A stretch of 47,703 nt of DNA from CAYPPG01 sp964412555 (lineage in GTDB: Bacteria; Hinthialibacterota; Hinthialibacteria; Hinthialibacterales; Hinthialibacteraceae). The stretch is taken from positions 1 through 47,703 of the forward strand of contig CAYPPG010000059.1 of the NCBI GenBank assembly GCA_964412555.1, in the 5' to 3' direction. Positions within the stretch are counted from its first letter, which is position 1, and each line of letters starts with the position of its first letter. Below the pieces are notes generated by a model that was not told the DNA's origin, ran no database searches, and saw only the letters and a program-made list of their open reading frames with translations. Both the position numbers and the translations under genes were made by a program. Shown here piece by piece: positions 8,810 to 17,720 of this stretch.

Positions 8810-10462
8810 TTAATCATGCGTACAACCGGCGCCGAACCGGGATTTCAAGAATTCCGATTTCATGACAAAGCTATTGGCGATGACGATTTCATCTTCCGGG
8901 GATAATCCCCCGGCGATTTCCATCTGTCCATTGGATTTGTTGCCCAGCGCGATATGCCGAAGTTCAAAAAGATCGTCACCTTGTTTCACGAACACAAACG
9001 GTTTGCCATCCACTTTCTGAACGGAACCCGAGGGAACGATCAATCGTTCTTGATTTGAATTCCGGACAATGTGAACACGGCCGAAAAGACCTTGTTTGAG
9101 TTTCCCTTCAGGATTCGGAATAACCGCTCTGGCTTTCAGCATCCGTGAATTTTCATCGATAATGGGAGAGATCCAAGTGATTTCTCCTTTCACTTCCGTC
9201 CCGGGAAGCGCATTGAATTCGGCATGGATGGGATCACCGGTCTTCACATGCGGAATTTCCGATTCCGGAATCGAGAGTTCCAACCACAAAGTGGACAAAT
9301 CGGCGAGTTGAAAAACGGATTCTCCAGCCTCAACCGCTTCACCCAGCACAGCATGTTTATCTGTCAATGTACCATCAAACGGCGCTCTCACTTTGAGTGT
9401 CGAAGTGCTGTCCCGATTGTTCTTGACGAACTCGATATCTTGCTGAGTCAAACCATAATTCAACAATTGCTGCCGGCACGTCATCGATTCTGTTTTTGCC
9501 ACTTGATATTCGGCTTCGGCTTGTTGAAATTCTTGTTGGGCGGAAATGTTTTTTTCAGCCAGTTCCTTTTCACGCATATAGGTGATTTCCTTCAAACGCA
9601 ATTGATCTAATGATTTCAGGTAATCACTCTTGGCTTTTGCGACTTCATTCGAAGCGACTTCCAACAGTACCTGCCCTTTTTCAACCGTATCTCCCAAATT
9701 GGCATACACTTTTTGAATGACACCATCAGCCAATGGGGAAATATGGGCATATTGATTCTCGTTGAATCGGACTTCACTAAGAAACGTTTTGTTTGTTGGA
9801 AGCGATCCGAGAATTGGTTTCCCTGTCTCGATCCCCCCTTTTTGTACCGCATTCATGGAAGCCAAACGTACTTTCATGCTTTCTCCCGGCTTCAACTGTT
9901 GCGCCAATTGAGGCTGGCAGATGCCGCATTCTTTTTCTAGAAGCTGGTGCGTGCCGCAAAACAATCCTGCGGCGGTTTCTTTATGTCCATCATCTTTTTG
10001 TTTTGCTATTTCCGGATGACAGATCATACATTCATCTTCATACACATTATGCTCATTACACCACAACCGATTTGGATCACGTTTTTCCGAACTCTTTTTA
10101 CTGGCTATTTCCGGATGGCAGATCACACATTCATCCTCATACACATTATGCTCATTGCACCACAACCGATTCGGGTCGCGTTTCTCCGAGCTCTTTTTAG
10201 TGGCAATTTCCGGATGGCAGATCACGCATTCATCTTCATACACATTGTGTTCATTGCACCACAATCGATTCGGATCGCGTGTGTGTTCGTCTACTTGAGT
10301 TTTCAAGTTCTGTTCTTCACTGTACTCTCCATGAGCCTGGCCATTATAGGTATCCAGAGCCGTCGTGGTATTGATCCGCATATGTTGCAGCATAAACACC
10401 AAACCGAGAGTGATGACAGCAATTCCTGCAATATTGATCAACATTCTGAATAAGGATTTCAT
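8810..10462 (-). CDS. czcB: Periplasmic adaptor (membrane fusion protein) of the metal efflux pump, with Cys/His repeats
   Basis: This 550-residue HlyD/CusB-like adaptor has an N-terminal membrane anchor (residues 9-26). Three near-identical 33-residue repeats then cover residues 62-157, with a degenerate fourth copy near 167-187. Each repeat carries WCNEH and then C(V/M)ICH, a CxxH plus CxxCH arrangement; the fourth has CGICQ and lacks the final His. Then come the barrel-sandwich, coiled-coil and beta-barrel regions (SPLADGVIQKVYANLGDTV; APFDGTLTDKHAVLGEAVE). The start at 10462 follows AGGAGAG; an upstream ATG at 10498 would overlap the channel gene and lacks a site. The repeats may bind metal in the periplasm. 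CxxCH is also the c-type heme motif, but zinc or other metal binding seems likelier here. Confidence 0.88.
   Translation of the reverse strand: MKSLFRMLINIAGIAVITLGLVFMLQHMRINTTTALDTYNGQAHGEYSEEQNLKTQVDEHTRDPNRLWCNEHNVYEDECVICHPEIATKKSSEKRDPNRLWCNEHNVYEDECVICHPEIASKKSSEKRDPNRLWCNEHNVYEDECMICHPEIAKQKDDGHKETAAGLFCGTHQLLEKECGICQPQLAQQLKPGESMKVRLASMNAVQKGGIETGKPILGSLPTNKTFLSEVRFNENQYAHISPLADGVIQKVYANLGDTVEKGQVLLEVASNEVAKAKSDYLKSLDQLRLKEITYMREKELAEKNISAQQEFQQAEAEYQVAKTESMTCRQQLLNYGLTQQDIEFVKNNRDSTSTLKVRAPFDGTLTDKHAVLGEAVEAGESVFQLADLSTLWLELSIPESEIPHVKTGDPIHAEFNALPGTEVKGEITWISPIIDENSRMLKARAVIPNPEGKLKQGLFGRVHIVRNSNQERLIVPSGSVQKVDGKPFVFVKQGDDLFELRHIALGNKSNGQMEIAGGLSPEDEIVIANSFVMKSEFLKSRFGAGCTHD
9983..10279 (-). 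repeat. Three tandem 99-bp coding repeats in czcB
   Basis: Three copies of a 99-base unit encode the 33-residue motif beginning RDPNRLWCNEHNVYEDEC. Copies differ at scattered, mostly synonymous positions (CATCTTC/CATCCTC, CATTATGC/CATTGTGT), so they are not a fresh identical duplication. Copy number could vary by slippage or recombination. Confidence 0.85.
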
Positions 10463-10478
10463 TGTAACTCTCCTATTA

Positions 10479-11774
10479 TTAATTGTTTGAAATTTCATAA
10501 TTTGCGGAAAGATGGTTTAACCGGTTCAATGCCTGATGAAAGCGGCCTTTTGCTTCCACATGCTGAATGTTGAATTCGAACAAAGACCGCTGTGCATCCA
10601 AGACATCGATATAGGGGAATTTCCCCTGCCGGTATCCTTCTTGCGCCGCCTCGAACGCTTCCTGTGCACTTGGAAGGATTTCTGTTTCCAAGCGTTTCGC
10701 TTCTTCAAAGGCTTGTAGCAATTCCTGATAAATCGGCTGCAAAGACGTTTTCAACTCGATGCGCTGAGCCTCGAGTTCGGCTTCCGCTTGTTGCACAAAT
10801 TCTTTCGCCGCTCGAATGGCGCCTTGATTTCTGTCAACGAACGGTAATGGGATGGAGAAACCAAACACAAATGAACCATCATCGACATCGGACATATAGC
10901 GCACCCCGGTCCCGATTTTGAAATCCGGTACCGCTTTCGCCTGTTCCAAATCCAATCCCGCTTCCTTTCGTTCCACCTCGGCATTCGCCAAGGCCACTCT
11001 GGGATTCTCGTCAAGTTGGTCGATCCACCGGTCTGGTTTCGGAATTTCCACCGGTAATTCAAGCGTTCCAACCGCCTTGGAGTAAGTAAGAGCATCACTC
11101 CCCCATTGTTTCGCCAAGGCATATTTCGCTTTTTCTCTCTCGCGCTGGGCGCGTTCCTGCGCAATTTGAGTCGAGGAGGCCATTACCCGCGCACGTGTTT
11201 CTTCCATCGGTGAATCGCGCCCTGCTTCCACCCCGATTTTGATTGTCTCATAAATCCGCTCGCTGATTGCCTGAAATTCTTCATACAACTCCGATTTCTT
11301 TTGAGCGGTAAGCAGTTCAATGAAAGCGGCGTTCGTCTCGAAGAGCACATCCAATTGCGCGATATTGAAGTTTTGCCGTACAAGGATTTGATCCAGTTCC
11401 GCGGTGTGCTTCCGTTTGTTTCGTTTATCCGCGGTCTCGAACAACTGGCTGAACAGCATTGTCGTTTCCATGCTGTCCACTCCTTGAAACTCACCGCTCC
11501 CCAAAATGTTTTCCGCCTCCATCTCCAATTCCGGATTGGGCGAGAGTCCGGCCTGTTCGATCAATCCGTCATGAGCGCGGATTTGCGCCGCATACGGTTT
11601 TAATTCCGGATGGTGTTTCAGCGCCAAGGAGAACGCTTGATTCAAGGTAAGATCGCCCCCGCTATTCTGCTCGGAAATATGGCTATTTTGTTTTTCCTGC
11701 GCATATGGGAACCATGGAACCATCATGAATAGGCTTATATAGAGAAAAGAAAAGAATATATAATTTCGTACCAT
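10479..11774 (-). CDS. czcC: TolC-like outer-membrane efflux channel, CzcC type
   Basis: This 431-residue outer-membrane factor has a signal peptide ending near MVPWFPYAQ. Two long alpha-helical repeats follow, typical of the OEP family (LTLNQAFSLALKHHPEL near the N-terminus; RYMSDVDDGSFVFGFSIPLP; YRQGKFPYIDVLDAQRSLFE near the C-terminus). It would form the outer-membrane exit duct of the tripartite RND pump. It is the first gene of the czcCBA set; its stop lies 16 bases before the adaptor start. The start has an AGGA site. A hairpin lies upstream, between it and the small Cys-rich gene. Confidence 0.9.
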   Translation of the reverse strand: MVRNYIFFSFLYISLFMMVPWFPYAQEKQNSHISEQNSGGDLTLNQAFSLALKHHPELKPYAAQIRAHDGLIEQAGLSPNPELEMEAENILGSGEFQGVDSMETTMLFSQLFETADKRNKRKHTAELDQILVRQNFNIAQLDVLFETNAAFIELLTAQKKSELYEEFQAISERIYETIKIGVEAGRDSPMEETRARVMASSTQIAQERAQREREKAKYALAKQWGSDALTYSKAVGTLELPVEIPKPDRWIDQLDENPRVALANAEVERKEAGLDLEQAKAVPDFKIGTGVRYMSDVDDGSFVFGFSIPLPFVDRNQGAIRAAKEFVQQAEAELEAQRIELKTSLQPIYQELLQAFEEAKRLETEILPSAQEAFEAAQEGYRQGKFPYIDVLDAQRSLFEFNIQHVEAKGRFHQALNRLNHLSANYEISNN

Positions 11775-11833
11775 AGATGTATCCTGTAAATAAAAAATAG
11801 TGCTGTTTTACAAGCGTTTCGAGTATGCAAAGT

Positions 11834-11862
11834 GCAGAGCAAGCGTTTCGCTTGTACTCTGC
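11834..11862. repeat. Hairpin upstream of czcC
   Basis: The arms GCAGAG-CAAGCG and CGCTTG-TA-CTCTGC close on a TTT loop, with a two-base bulge. It lies in the 185-base gap between the small Cys-rich gene and czcC. It resembles the other GC-rich intergenic hairpins of this window and may modulate read-through within the efflux cluster. Confidence 0.6.
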
Positions 11863-11959
11863 ATGCAGGCGGGATTCCTGCTATACCCGCAACAAGAAAA
11901 CCAAAGTCAAATTATTTATCAAATGTTTAGTAAGATGGTGGTAAGAGTGAGCGATGAGT

Positions 11960-12400
11960 TCAATTCAGCAAAATCACGCTCTTCATCAAATCGAGTGGAA
12001 TTTTAATGAAGAAATGATTGTTTGTATGGAAAGAAAAAATGGAGTGTTGTTGTATCACAAAACGGAAAAAATCCGCTGTTTCAGAAACAGATTTTTGAAA
12101 GGAAAATAAGTTTCCGGTATACGATACAGGCGAAAATTGCCGATCCAGAAAAGCAATATCAAAACAGCCGCACGTAACGGTTCGCGCCGCGCAGTTCTTA
12201 TAGGTTTCTGCAACATCTTTCCGCTCGGTTTCCTCAGACATACAACAGGTATGATGGCAATCATCCGTTTCAATACCGATATGCCCGTCTTCCCCCCAGC
12301 ATAAAGTCAATCCGGAAGCAGGAATATGGCCGATCAGCAAAAACGGCGACAGCCATAATAACAGATAGGTTATTTTGACTCGAAACCTGTTGTTCAACAT
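11960..12400 (-). CDS. Small secreted Cys/His-rich protein next to metal efflux genes
   Basis: A 146-residue protein with an N-terminal hydrophobic signal or anchor (YLLLWLSPFLLIGHI). The exported part is rich in Cys and His: LCWGEDGHIGIE, DDCHHTCCMSE, NCAARTVTCGCFD. I do not recognise a named domain, but small proteins with an LC-x-G-x-DGH-x-x-(I/V)E motif occur beside czc-like clusters. A periplasmic metal-binding or sensing role is therefore plausible but inferred. It is the first minus-strand gene of the cluster, facing the rhamnosidase gene across a 237-base divergent gap that should contain the cluster promoter. The start has only a weak ribosome site. Confidence 0.65.
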   Translation of the reverse strand: MLNNRFRVKITYLLLWLSPFLLIGHIPASGLTLCWGEDGHIGIETDDCHHTCCMSEETERKDVAETYKNCAARTVTCGCFDIAFLDRQFSPVSYTGNLFSFQKSVSETADFFRFVIQQHSIFSFHTNNHFFIKIPLDLMKSVILLN

Positions 12401-12637
12401 ATGAACCGCTCGGTGATGCTCCTTTGTTTTTGATACCGAATATCAGTATTATAATCAAAACTCGGCGGAATGCAAATCTTTTTTGCGGAGAGTTCATACT
12501 CGCCCTCTTATTCTTGAATTCGTTACACTGGAAACTCTTTCGTGATACAATCTATCCACGACTTCTTGAATAATAATTCATGAGTGCTAAAGGGGAAAAC
12601 AGTTTGTATTTACAGTATATGTATTCAGGAGAATCCC

Positions 12638-14995
12638 ATGAATTCACGTTTTACCAATATAGGTATCCTGCTTTTGGGGATGATGCTTGTATCGTTTTCA
12701 TTCTGGACTACTGCAGCCGCAGAAGAAGAACCCATTCCTTTTTCAAAAGCGGAATGGATTACAGCCGAAATGCCTGATACAGCGGAGGAGGAATTACTCT
12801 CAACCAGACTGCCTGGCAAGCACACCTTGGAAAAACAGCCCCCGCTTCCCGAAAAGAAAGAGCCTTTGCCGATTTTTCGCAAGTCCTTTATTCTGGAAGA
12901 TTCTGACATCTCAAGCGCCAGTGTGGCTGTCTGTGGCCTCGGACATTTCGAATTAACGATCAACGGGCAAAAAGTCGGTGATCATTTTCTTGATCCTCCT
13001 TGGTCCGATTATGCCGATACCTGTTACTTTGTACGCTTTGACGTTTCCGGCTTTCTGCAATCCGGAGAAAATGTGCTCGGGGTAATGCTGGGTAACGGTA
13101 TGTATAACGTCAAAGGCGGGCGGTACACCAAATTTACCGGCTCCTTTGGTCCCCCCAAACTCATTCTTCGTCTGGTAATTTCACAGGGCGATAAAGAACA
13201 GATCATTACCAGCGACAAAACCTGGAAAACTGATGCCGGTCCGATTACTTTCAGTTGTATCTACGGCGGAGAGGATTATGACGCACTCCAGGAACAACCC
13301 GGTTGGGATAAACCCGGTTTTGATGACAGCCATTGGAAGCCGGTAAAAGTAGTCGATGGGCCTGGCGGCACACTGCGTCCGGCCATTTCCCCACCCATCA
13401 AGATTGTACGCCATCTTGAACCGGTGTCAGTTACGAAATTGGAAGAAGGGCGATACGAAATCGACCTTGGCGAAAATCTATCGGCGCGTCCGGTAATCCA
13501 GGTCAAAGGCAAAGCCGGCAGCCGGGTGACCCTTGAAACTGCTGAACGCCAAGGGCAACCGTGGGAGGGACACCTCTATACCTATACCCTCAAGGGAGAT
13601 ACGGAACCGGAATTCTTTGCACCTCGCTTCACCTATTTCGGTTTTCAGTACCTATACGTAAAAGGCGTCGTTTGGGGAAATGACGCCGAGAGCACCAATG
13701 AACTACCGGAATTGATCGATGTGGGAGCAGATTTTATCAGTAGCTCCGGACCACGCATCGGCACGTTCGCCTGCAGCAATCCGCTTTTCAACGAAATCGA
13801 CCAAATGATTGACCGCTCTGTGGCCAGCAACCTTCAACATGTGGTGACCGATTGTCCGCATCGGGAAAAACTGGGCTGGCTCGAAGTACCGCATCTCATG
13901 GGACCGTCAATCCTCTTCCACTACGATATGGGGGATCTTTTCCGCAAGATCTGCCGGGACACGACCGACTCGCAGTTGGAAAACGGTCTGGTTCCGGATA
14001 TCGCTCCGGAGTATGTGCGTTTCAAGGATGGATTCTTTGAATCTCCCGAGTGGGGCAGCGCGTCTGTACAACTGCCGTGGCTGATCTATCAATGGTATGG
14101 CGCCAAGCAAATCCTGCTCGATCAATACCCCACAATGATTCGTTACACCGATTATCTTGCCGGTACCCGCAACGAAGCAGGACTGGTTAAAGGTGGGTTG
14201 GGTGATTGGTATGACTGGACCCCCGAAAAGGGGCATGTCGGCTATTCGCAGCTCACACCGAAAGAATTGCCCGCTACTTGCATGCTGTACGACAATGCAC
14301 GTATTCTCCAGCAGGTAGCTATCATGCAAGACAAGACGGCCGAAGCGAAGAAATGGGAAGGACTGATGGAAGAGGTGCGCCGTGATTTTCTGGCAGCCTA
14401 TTATGACCGGAAAAACAAGACGGTCGCCACCGGCAGCCAATGCGCACTCGCTCTCGGATTGTATTTTGACCTTGTCCCCGCCGAAGATCGGGACGTAGTT
14501 CTAGCCAACCTCGTTCACAATCTCGAAAAGAATCAATACCGGCAGAGTACGGGTGAAGTGAGTTTCCGGTTTTTAGTTTTAGCTCTTGCAGAAGCAGGCC
14601 GTTCCGATGTGGTTTACCGTATCATCAACCGTACAGACCCACCGGGCTATGGATGTATGCTCAAACAGTATGGACTGAAAACCTTATCGGAACGCTGGGA
14701 CAAGCCCGGTTCGTCGTTGAATCACTGCATGTTCGGTCACATCCAGGAATGGTTCCAAAAATACTTGCTGGGTATCCGTCAAGCGCCGGGAAGCACCGGC
14801 TATGAAAAGATTCTCATCGATCCCTTCTTTCCCGACGATCTTGAATGGGCTAAAGGATCATTTGACTCACCAAACGGCTGTATTGAAGTCTCGTGGATTA
14901 GGAAAGATGGGAGGGTAGAAGTATCCATCAAAGCTGAAAAGGCAGACATTATCTTACCAACGAAGCGAAAAGACGTGCAATGGAAATTCCTATGA
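12638..14995 (+). CDS. Secreted GH78 alpha-L-rhamnosidase-type glycoside hydrolase
   Basis: This 785-residue protein has a clear signal peptide (residues 1-28, ending TTAAA). An N-terminal beta-sandwich follows (FELTINGQKVGDHFLDPPWS, the bacterial rhamnosidase N domain). The (alpha/alpha)6 catalytic domain carries DCPHREKLGW at 405-414 and GDWYDW at 522-527, and a C-terminal beta domain closes the protein. GH78 enzymes remove terminal alpha-L-rhamnose from polysaccharides and glycosides. The usual DCPxRxERxGWxGD motif reads DCPHREKLGWLEV here, a variant of a distinct subgroup, so substrate and activity are less certain. The start is set by AGGAGAATCCC before the ATG; an in-frame start 54 bases upstream lacks a site. 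The next gene, also secreted, is 128 bases away on the same strand. Confidence 0.88.
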   Translation: MNSRFTNIGILLLGMMLVSFSFWTTAAAEEEPIPFSKAEWITAEMPDTAEEELLSTRLPGKHTLEKQPPLPEKKEPLPIFRKSFILEDSDISSASVAVCGLGHFELTINGQKVGDHFLDPPWSDYADTCYFVRFDVSGFLQSGENVLGVMLGNGMYNVKGGRYTKFTGSFGPPKLILRLVISQGDKEQIITSDKTWKTDAGPITFSCIYGGEDYDALQEQPGWDKPGFDDSHWKPVKVVDGPGGTLRPAISPPIKIVRHLEPVSVTKLEEGRYEIDLGENLSARPVIQVKGKAGSRVTLETAERQGQPWEGHLYTYTLKGDTEPEFFAPRFTYFGFQYLYVKGVVWGNDAESTNELPELIDVGADFISSSGPRIGTFACSNPLFNEIDQMIDRSVASNLQHVVTDCPHREKLGWLEVPHLMGPSILFHYDMGDLFRKICRDTTDSQLENGLVPDIAPEYVRFKDGFFESPEWGSASVQLPWLIYQWYGAKQILLDQYPTMIRYTDYLAGTRNEAGLVKGGLGDWYDWTPEKGHVGYSQLTPKELPATCMLYDNARILQQVAIMQDKTAEAKKWEGLMEEVRRDFLAAYYDRKNKTVATGSQCALALGLYFDLVPAEDRDVVLANLVHNLEKNQYRQSTGEVSFRFLVLALAEAGRSDVVYRIINRTDPPGYGCMLKQYGLKTLSERWDKPGSSLNHCMFGHIQEWFQKYLLGIRQAPGSTGYEKILIDPFFPDDLEWAKGSFDSPNGCIEVSWIRKDGRVEVSIKAEKADIILPTKRKDVQWKFL

Positions 14996-15123
14996 GAATT
15001 CCTGTTGTTCCCAAACATACAATTGATCCACATTCATAATGAGGCAGCTACGCTTCCCCTTGCAACCTATCAGCAAACTTCAATATACTCATGAAAACCT
15101 TTTCCCATCCGGAGGCTACTCGA

Positions 15124-16437
15124 ATGTTGAAAAAATCCGCTTATAAAATTCTATCTGCCGTTATTTGCCTTATCTTCATTCATTCAACTCATGCAGCAGA
15201 GTCACAAAATGAAGGGCGCTTCCTTCGCTGCTACTGGTTCGAAAAAGGCATCGAACATGGCAATCCCCTTTTCACATCGCGTTTTCGCGTCAACGCCCCC
15301 GAATCGGTTCTCCATCCCTCATACGGGAAACGCTCCGAAACCACCGGCAACGGAATGATGCAAATCTTGATGCAGGAAGATTTATTCGAACTGGCCGGCG
15401 CAAATTTTTATATGGAAATCTGGGGCGGCCATCCCGGAACCGCCAACAAGAGACTAACAGTCAATGGGCGGTCAACATATTCCTTACCGGAAGTCGGAAC
15501 ACAGAACAAAAACTGCACTCATATGTACCCAACGATTCCCCTCAAGATCACCGATCTTGTACGCAGCTACAACGTCTTCCAATTCGCCTGTGATCAAGGC
15601 AATACCTTCTGGGGACATTTCATTGTCGACAACGCCTGCCTGCGCGCTCAGCTCAAAAAAGATCATCCTGACCTCGAAAAAGCCGGACTGGATGAATTCG
15701 AAGCGGCTGTAACCGCCATCCCGCCGTCCAATGGAAAAGAAGTGATGAACCTTCACTTGGAAGTTCCGGAGATGTATGCCGATTCAATCGCCACGGTTGC
15801 ATTTCAAGGATTTTATGAAGGCTATGACGAAAACGGCAACACATTAACTCGCGATTGGCACGGATTCACCAAAAACCGGCAGCCGGTCGCCTATATTGGA
15901 GTGGACAGGAGCTACCCTTATGAAACGGAATGGGACTTATCGATGATTCCCGATCAACAAAACATGGCTGTACGCGCTATGATACAATTCAAAGAACCGG
16001 AAAACTTGCTTTATATCACCAAAGCGACTGAGAATCTTCAAACACCCTCCAGATCGGCTAGAGTCATGTTAAAAGCCGTAGAGAATTTACCAAATCCTTT
16101 CTGGTCGCGGGCGGACCGCAAAGAAATTTGCAGCATTACACTCGATGTAGAACCGAATCAAATCGAACGAGTTATTCATCATGTTGTCGTGTGGGATGGC
16201 GGACGCGGGACAATCTCGAATTACTACACGCTGAATGGACATCCTCTACCGGTCGCTGGGACCGGTAGGCATGATGTCATATACACACAGCGTGAAATCG
16301 ATCCCATGAACTTGACGAAAGGCGAGAACCGAATTCTACTTCATTCGGATACCGATCATCACGGAATCGAATGCCTCCTCCCCGGGCCGGCATTGATGAT
16401 TCGCATGAAACAATCGAGCACACAATCCCCAAATTAA
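15124..16437 (+). CDS. Secreted protein of unknown function
   Basis: A 437-residue exported protein whose signal peptide runs through VICLIFIHSTHA. The rest is rich in beta-strand-like, aromatic stretches (RFLRCYWFEKGIEHG, FYMEIWGGHPGTANKRL, RVIHHVVVWDGGRGTISNYY), suggesting one or more beta-sandwich domains such as carbohydrate-binding modules. I do not recognise a family. The start at 15124 has GGAGG eight bases upstream; a start at 15091 would lengthen the leader without a ribosome site. Its position just after the GH78 gene suggests a role in glycan binding or degradation, which is inference only. Confidence 0.6.
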   Translation: MLKKSAYKILSAVICLIFIHSTHAAESQNEGRFLRCYWFEKGIEHGNPLFTSRFRVNAPESVLHPSYGKRSETTGNGMMQILMQEDLFELAGANFYMEIWGGHPGTANKRLTVNGRSTYSLPEVGTQNKNCTHMYPTIPLKITDLVRSYNVFQFACDQGNTFWGHFIVDNACLRAQLKKDHPDLEKAGLDEFEAAVTAIPPSNGKEVMNLHLEVPEMYADSIATVAFQGFYEGYDENGNTLTRDWHGFTKNRQPVAYIGVDRSYPYETEWDLSMIPDQQNMAVRAMIQFKEPENLLYITKATENLQTPSRSARVMLKAVENLPNPFWSRADRKEICSITLDVEPNQIERVIHHVVVWDGGRGTISNYYTLNGHPLPVAGTGRHDVIYTQREIDPMNLTKGENRILLHSDTDHHGIECLLPGPALMIRMKQSSTQSPN

Positions 16438-16506
16438 AATATACTAAACCTAAAAGAAATCAGTAGAAATGAATTGTCTATTCGCGGGGTAGCAATCGTG
16501 GGTAAA

Positions 16507-16548
16507 GCAGGCGTCCCCGCCTGCATCAAGTGGCAAGCGACATGCTTG
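16507..16548. repeat. Double hairpin between convergent genes
   Basis: The first hairpin, 16507-16524, pairs GCAGGC with GCCTGC around GTCCCC. The second, 16534-16548, pairs CAAGC with GCTTG around GACAT. The upstream flank (ATCGTGGGTAAAGCA) closely matches that of the hairpin at 29365, where GCAAGC pairs with GCTTGC; the stem difference is compensated. The element sits just past the stop of the secreted gene and touches the 3' end of the TPR gene, so it may act as a two-way terminator or be a dispersed repeat. Confidence 0.7.
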
Positions 16549-16550
16549 AA

Positions 16551-17102
16551 TTACGCAACACAAACCTCATCGAAGATCTCTTCCTCAATCGATTCTTCTT
16601 CGAATTCTGTCTGACTCTCCTCAACAACTTCATTGATATGGAGTAAATCCACGATTCGTGCAGATTCTTTTTCCATCTCTTCGCGATTTGCGATTCGATC
16701 CAGGAAGGAAAACCGTGTCGAAAGCACTTCCTCGCAATCCATCAGTCCTTTCGTCACCACCGGCTCATTCTGAACCAATGTCAATTCAGCCATGTTGTGC
16801 AGTAACTGCGGCAGATAGGGATGCTCCAATCCCAATTTCTCGACAAAGAGTTTCAAACTTCGATCATACAATTTTTCCGCTTCGTCCAAATTGTCTTGCA
16901 TAAAGTGGATCGTCGCCAGATTGTTATATTTTGTTACCATAAACTCGTAATCGTCTTCACCCGGTTCGCACTCTATTGCCAAATCCAAAGCCGCCGAGAA
17001 CAAGGCCTCGGCATATTTATAGTCTTTCCGCTCATAATACTCGATGCCCAATTCTTCACACAAATCGGCATATTCTTGTAGTCTCAATACGTCCTTGTAC
17101 AT
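16551..17102 (-). CDS. TPR-repeat protein
   Basis: This 183-residue protein contains about three tetratricopeptide repeats (ADLCEELGIEYYERKDYKYA; YNNLATIHFMQDNLDEAEKL; LPQLLHNMAELTLVQNEP). A very acidic tail follows (TEFEEESIEEEIFDEVCVA). No signal peptide is seen, so it is cytoplasmic. TPR proteins act as protein-binding scaffolds; the partner is unknown. A good AGAGGAG site precedes the start. It is the third gene of a loose minus-strand cluster (17721-18305, 17271-17702, this one), separated from the second by 168 bases. Confidence 0.75.
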   Translation of the reverse strand: MYKDVLRLQEYADLCEELGIEYYERKDYKYAEALFSAALDLAIECEPGEDDYEFMVTKYNNLATIHFMQDNLDEAEKLYDRSLKLFVEKLGLEHPYLPQLLHNMAELTLVQNEPVVTKGLMDCEEVLSTRFSFLDRIANREEMEKESARIVDLLHINEVVEESQTEFEEESIEEEIFDEVCVA

Positions 17103-17270
17103 GAGTAGTCTCCTCTTGAACTCGCCCTCTAATTATTCACAATCTCAAAAAAATCATCATTTCATCTTGCTTAACCTTAAATATCGGCACTCGATTGAAA
17201 TTATTGAATTTTTCTTACCACCTGTTTAGCGATTTTATTTTGCACTTTTTCCAATTCTTCTTGAGCAAGT

Positions 17271-17702
17271 TCAATTGCCATGGGCTTGATTTCTTTTTTT
17301 CAATTCAACGAGCAAGTTGTTCATTTCTGGAGTAAAATCATCCAAAATAGATATCACTTCCTCCGCTTGTTCCTCATCATACGTATGACTGGTGATGTTT
17401 CGCATCTCACGATACAGTTTGAAAGCCGGAACATTCCGAACCAAACCGGCCTCTGCCGCCGTTCGAATCAAATCCATAAATTCCATTTTCCGTAATTCTG
17501 CCGGTGAAGCGACAATTTGATCGAGTTGGCGGCGAATCATTTTGACGGCTAATTCATACGTGTACTCAAATGCATGAATCGAAGCCGCCCGGAACTGTTC
17601 GCGTAATTCTCCATCCTGCCGCGCTTGATCCGAATTCAAATAAGACACGCTACGCTCCAGCTGTCGTAACGCTTTTTCAAAGGAACTCGTATCAAGTTGC
17701 AT
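17271..17702 (-). CDS. HI0074-type nucleotidyltransferase substrate-binding (HEPN-like) protein
   Basis: A 143-residue all-helical protein of the HI0074 family. The N-terminus SFEKALRQLERSVSYLN, the middle FEYTYELAVKMIRRQLD and the C-terminal YREMRNITSHTYDEEQAEEV carry the conserved R(x)4-6H motif of HEPN proteins (RNITSH). Such proteins normally pair with a small MNT-type nucleotidyltransferase as a toxin-antitoxin couple. No nucleotidyltransferase gene is seen on either side; only a 26-codon open frame overlaps the stop. It follows the unknown 194-residue gene by 18 bases, so that protein may be co-expressed with it. Confidence 0.8.
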   Translation of the reverse strand: MQLDTSSFEKALRQLERSVSYLNSDQARQDGELREQFRAASIHAFEYTYELAVKMIRRQLDQIVASPAELRKMEFMDLIRTAAEAGLVRNVPAFKLYREMRNITSHTYDEEQAEEVISILDDFTPEMNNLLVELKKRNQAHGN

Positions 17703-17720
17703 GAATTGTTTCTTTCTGAA

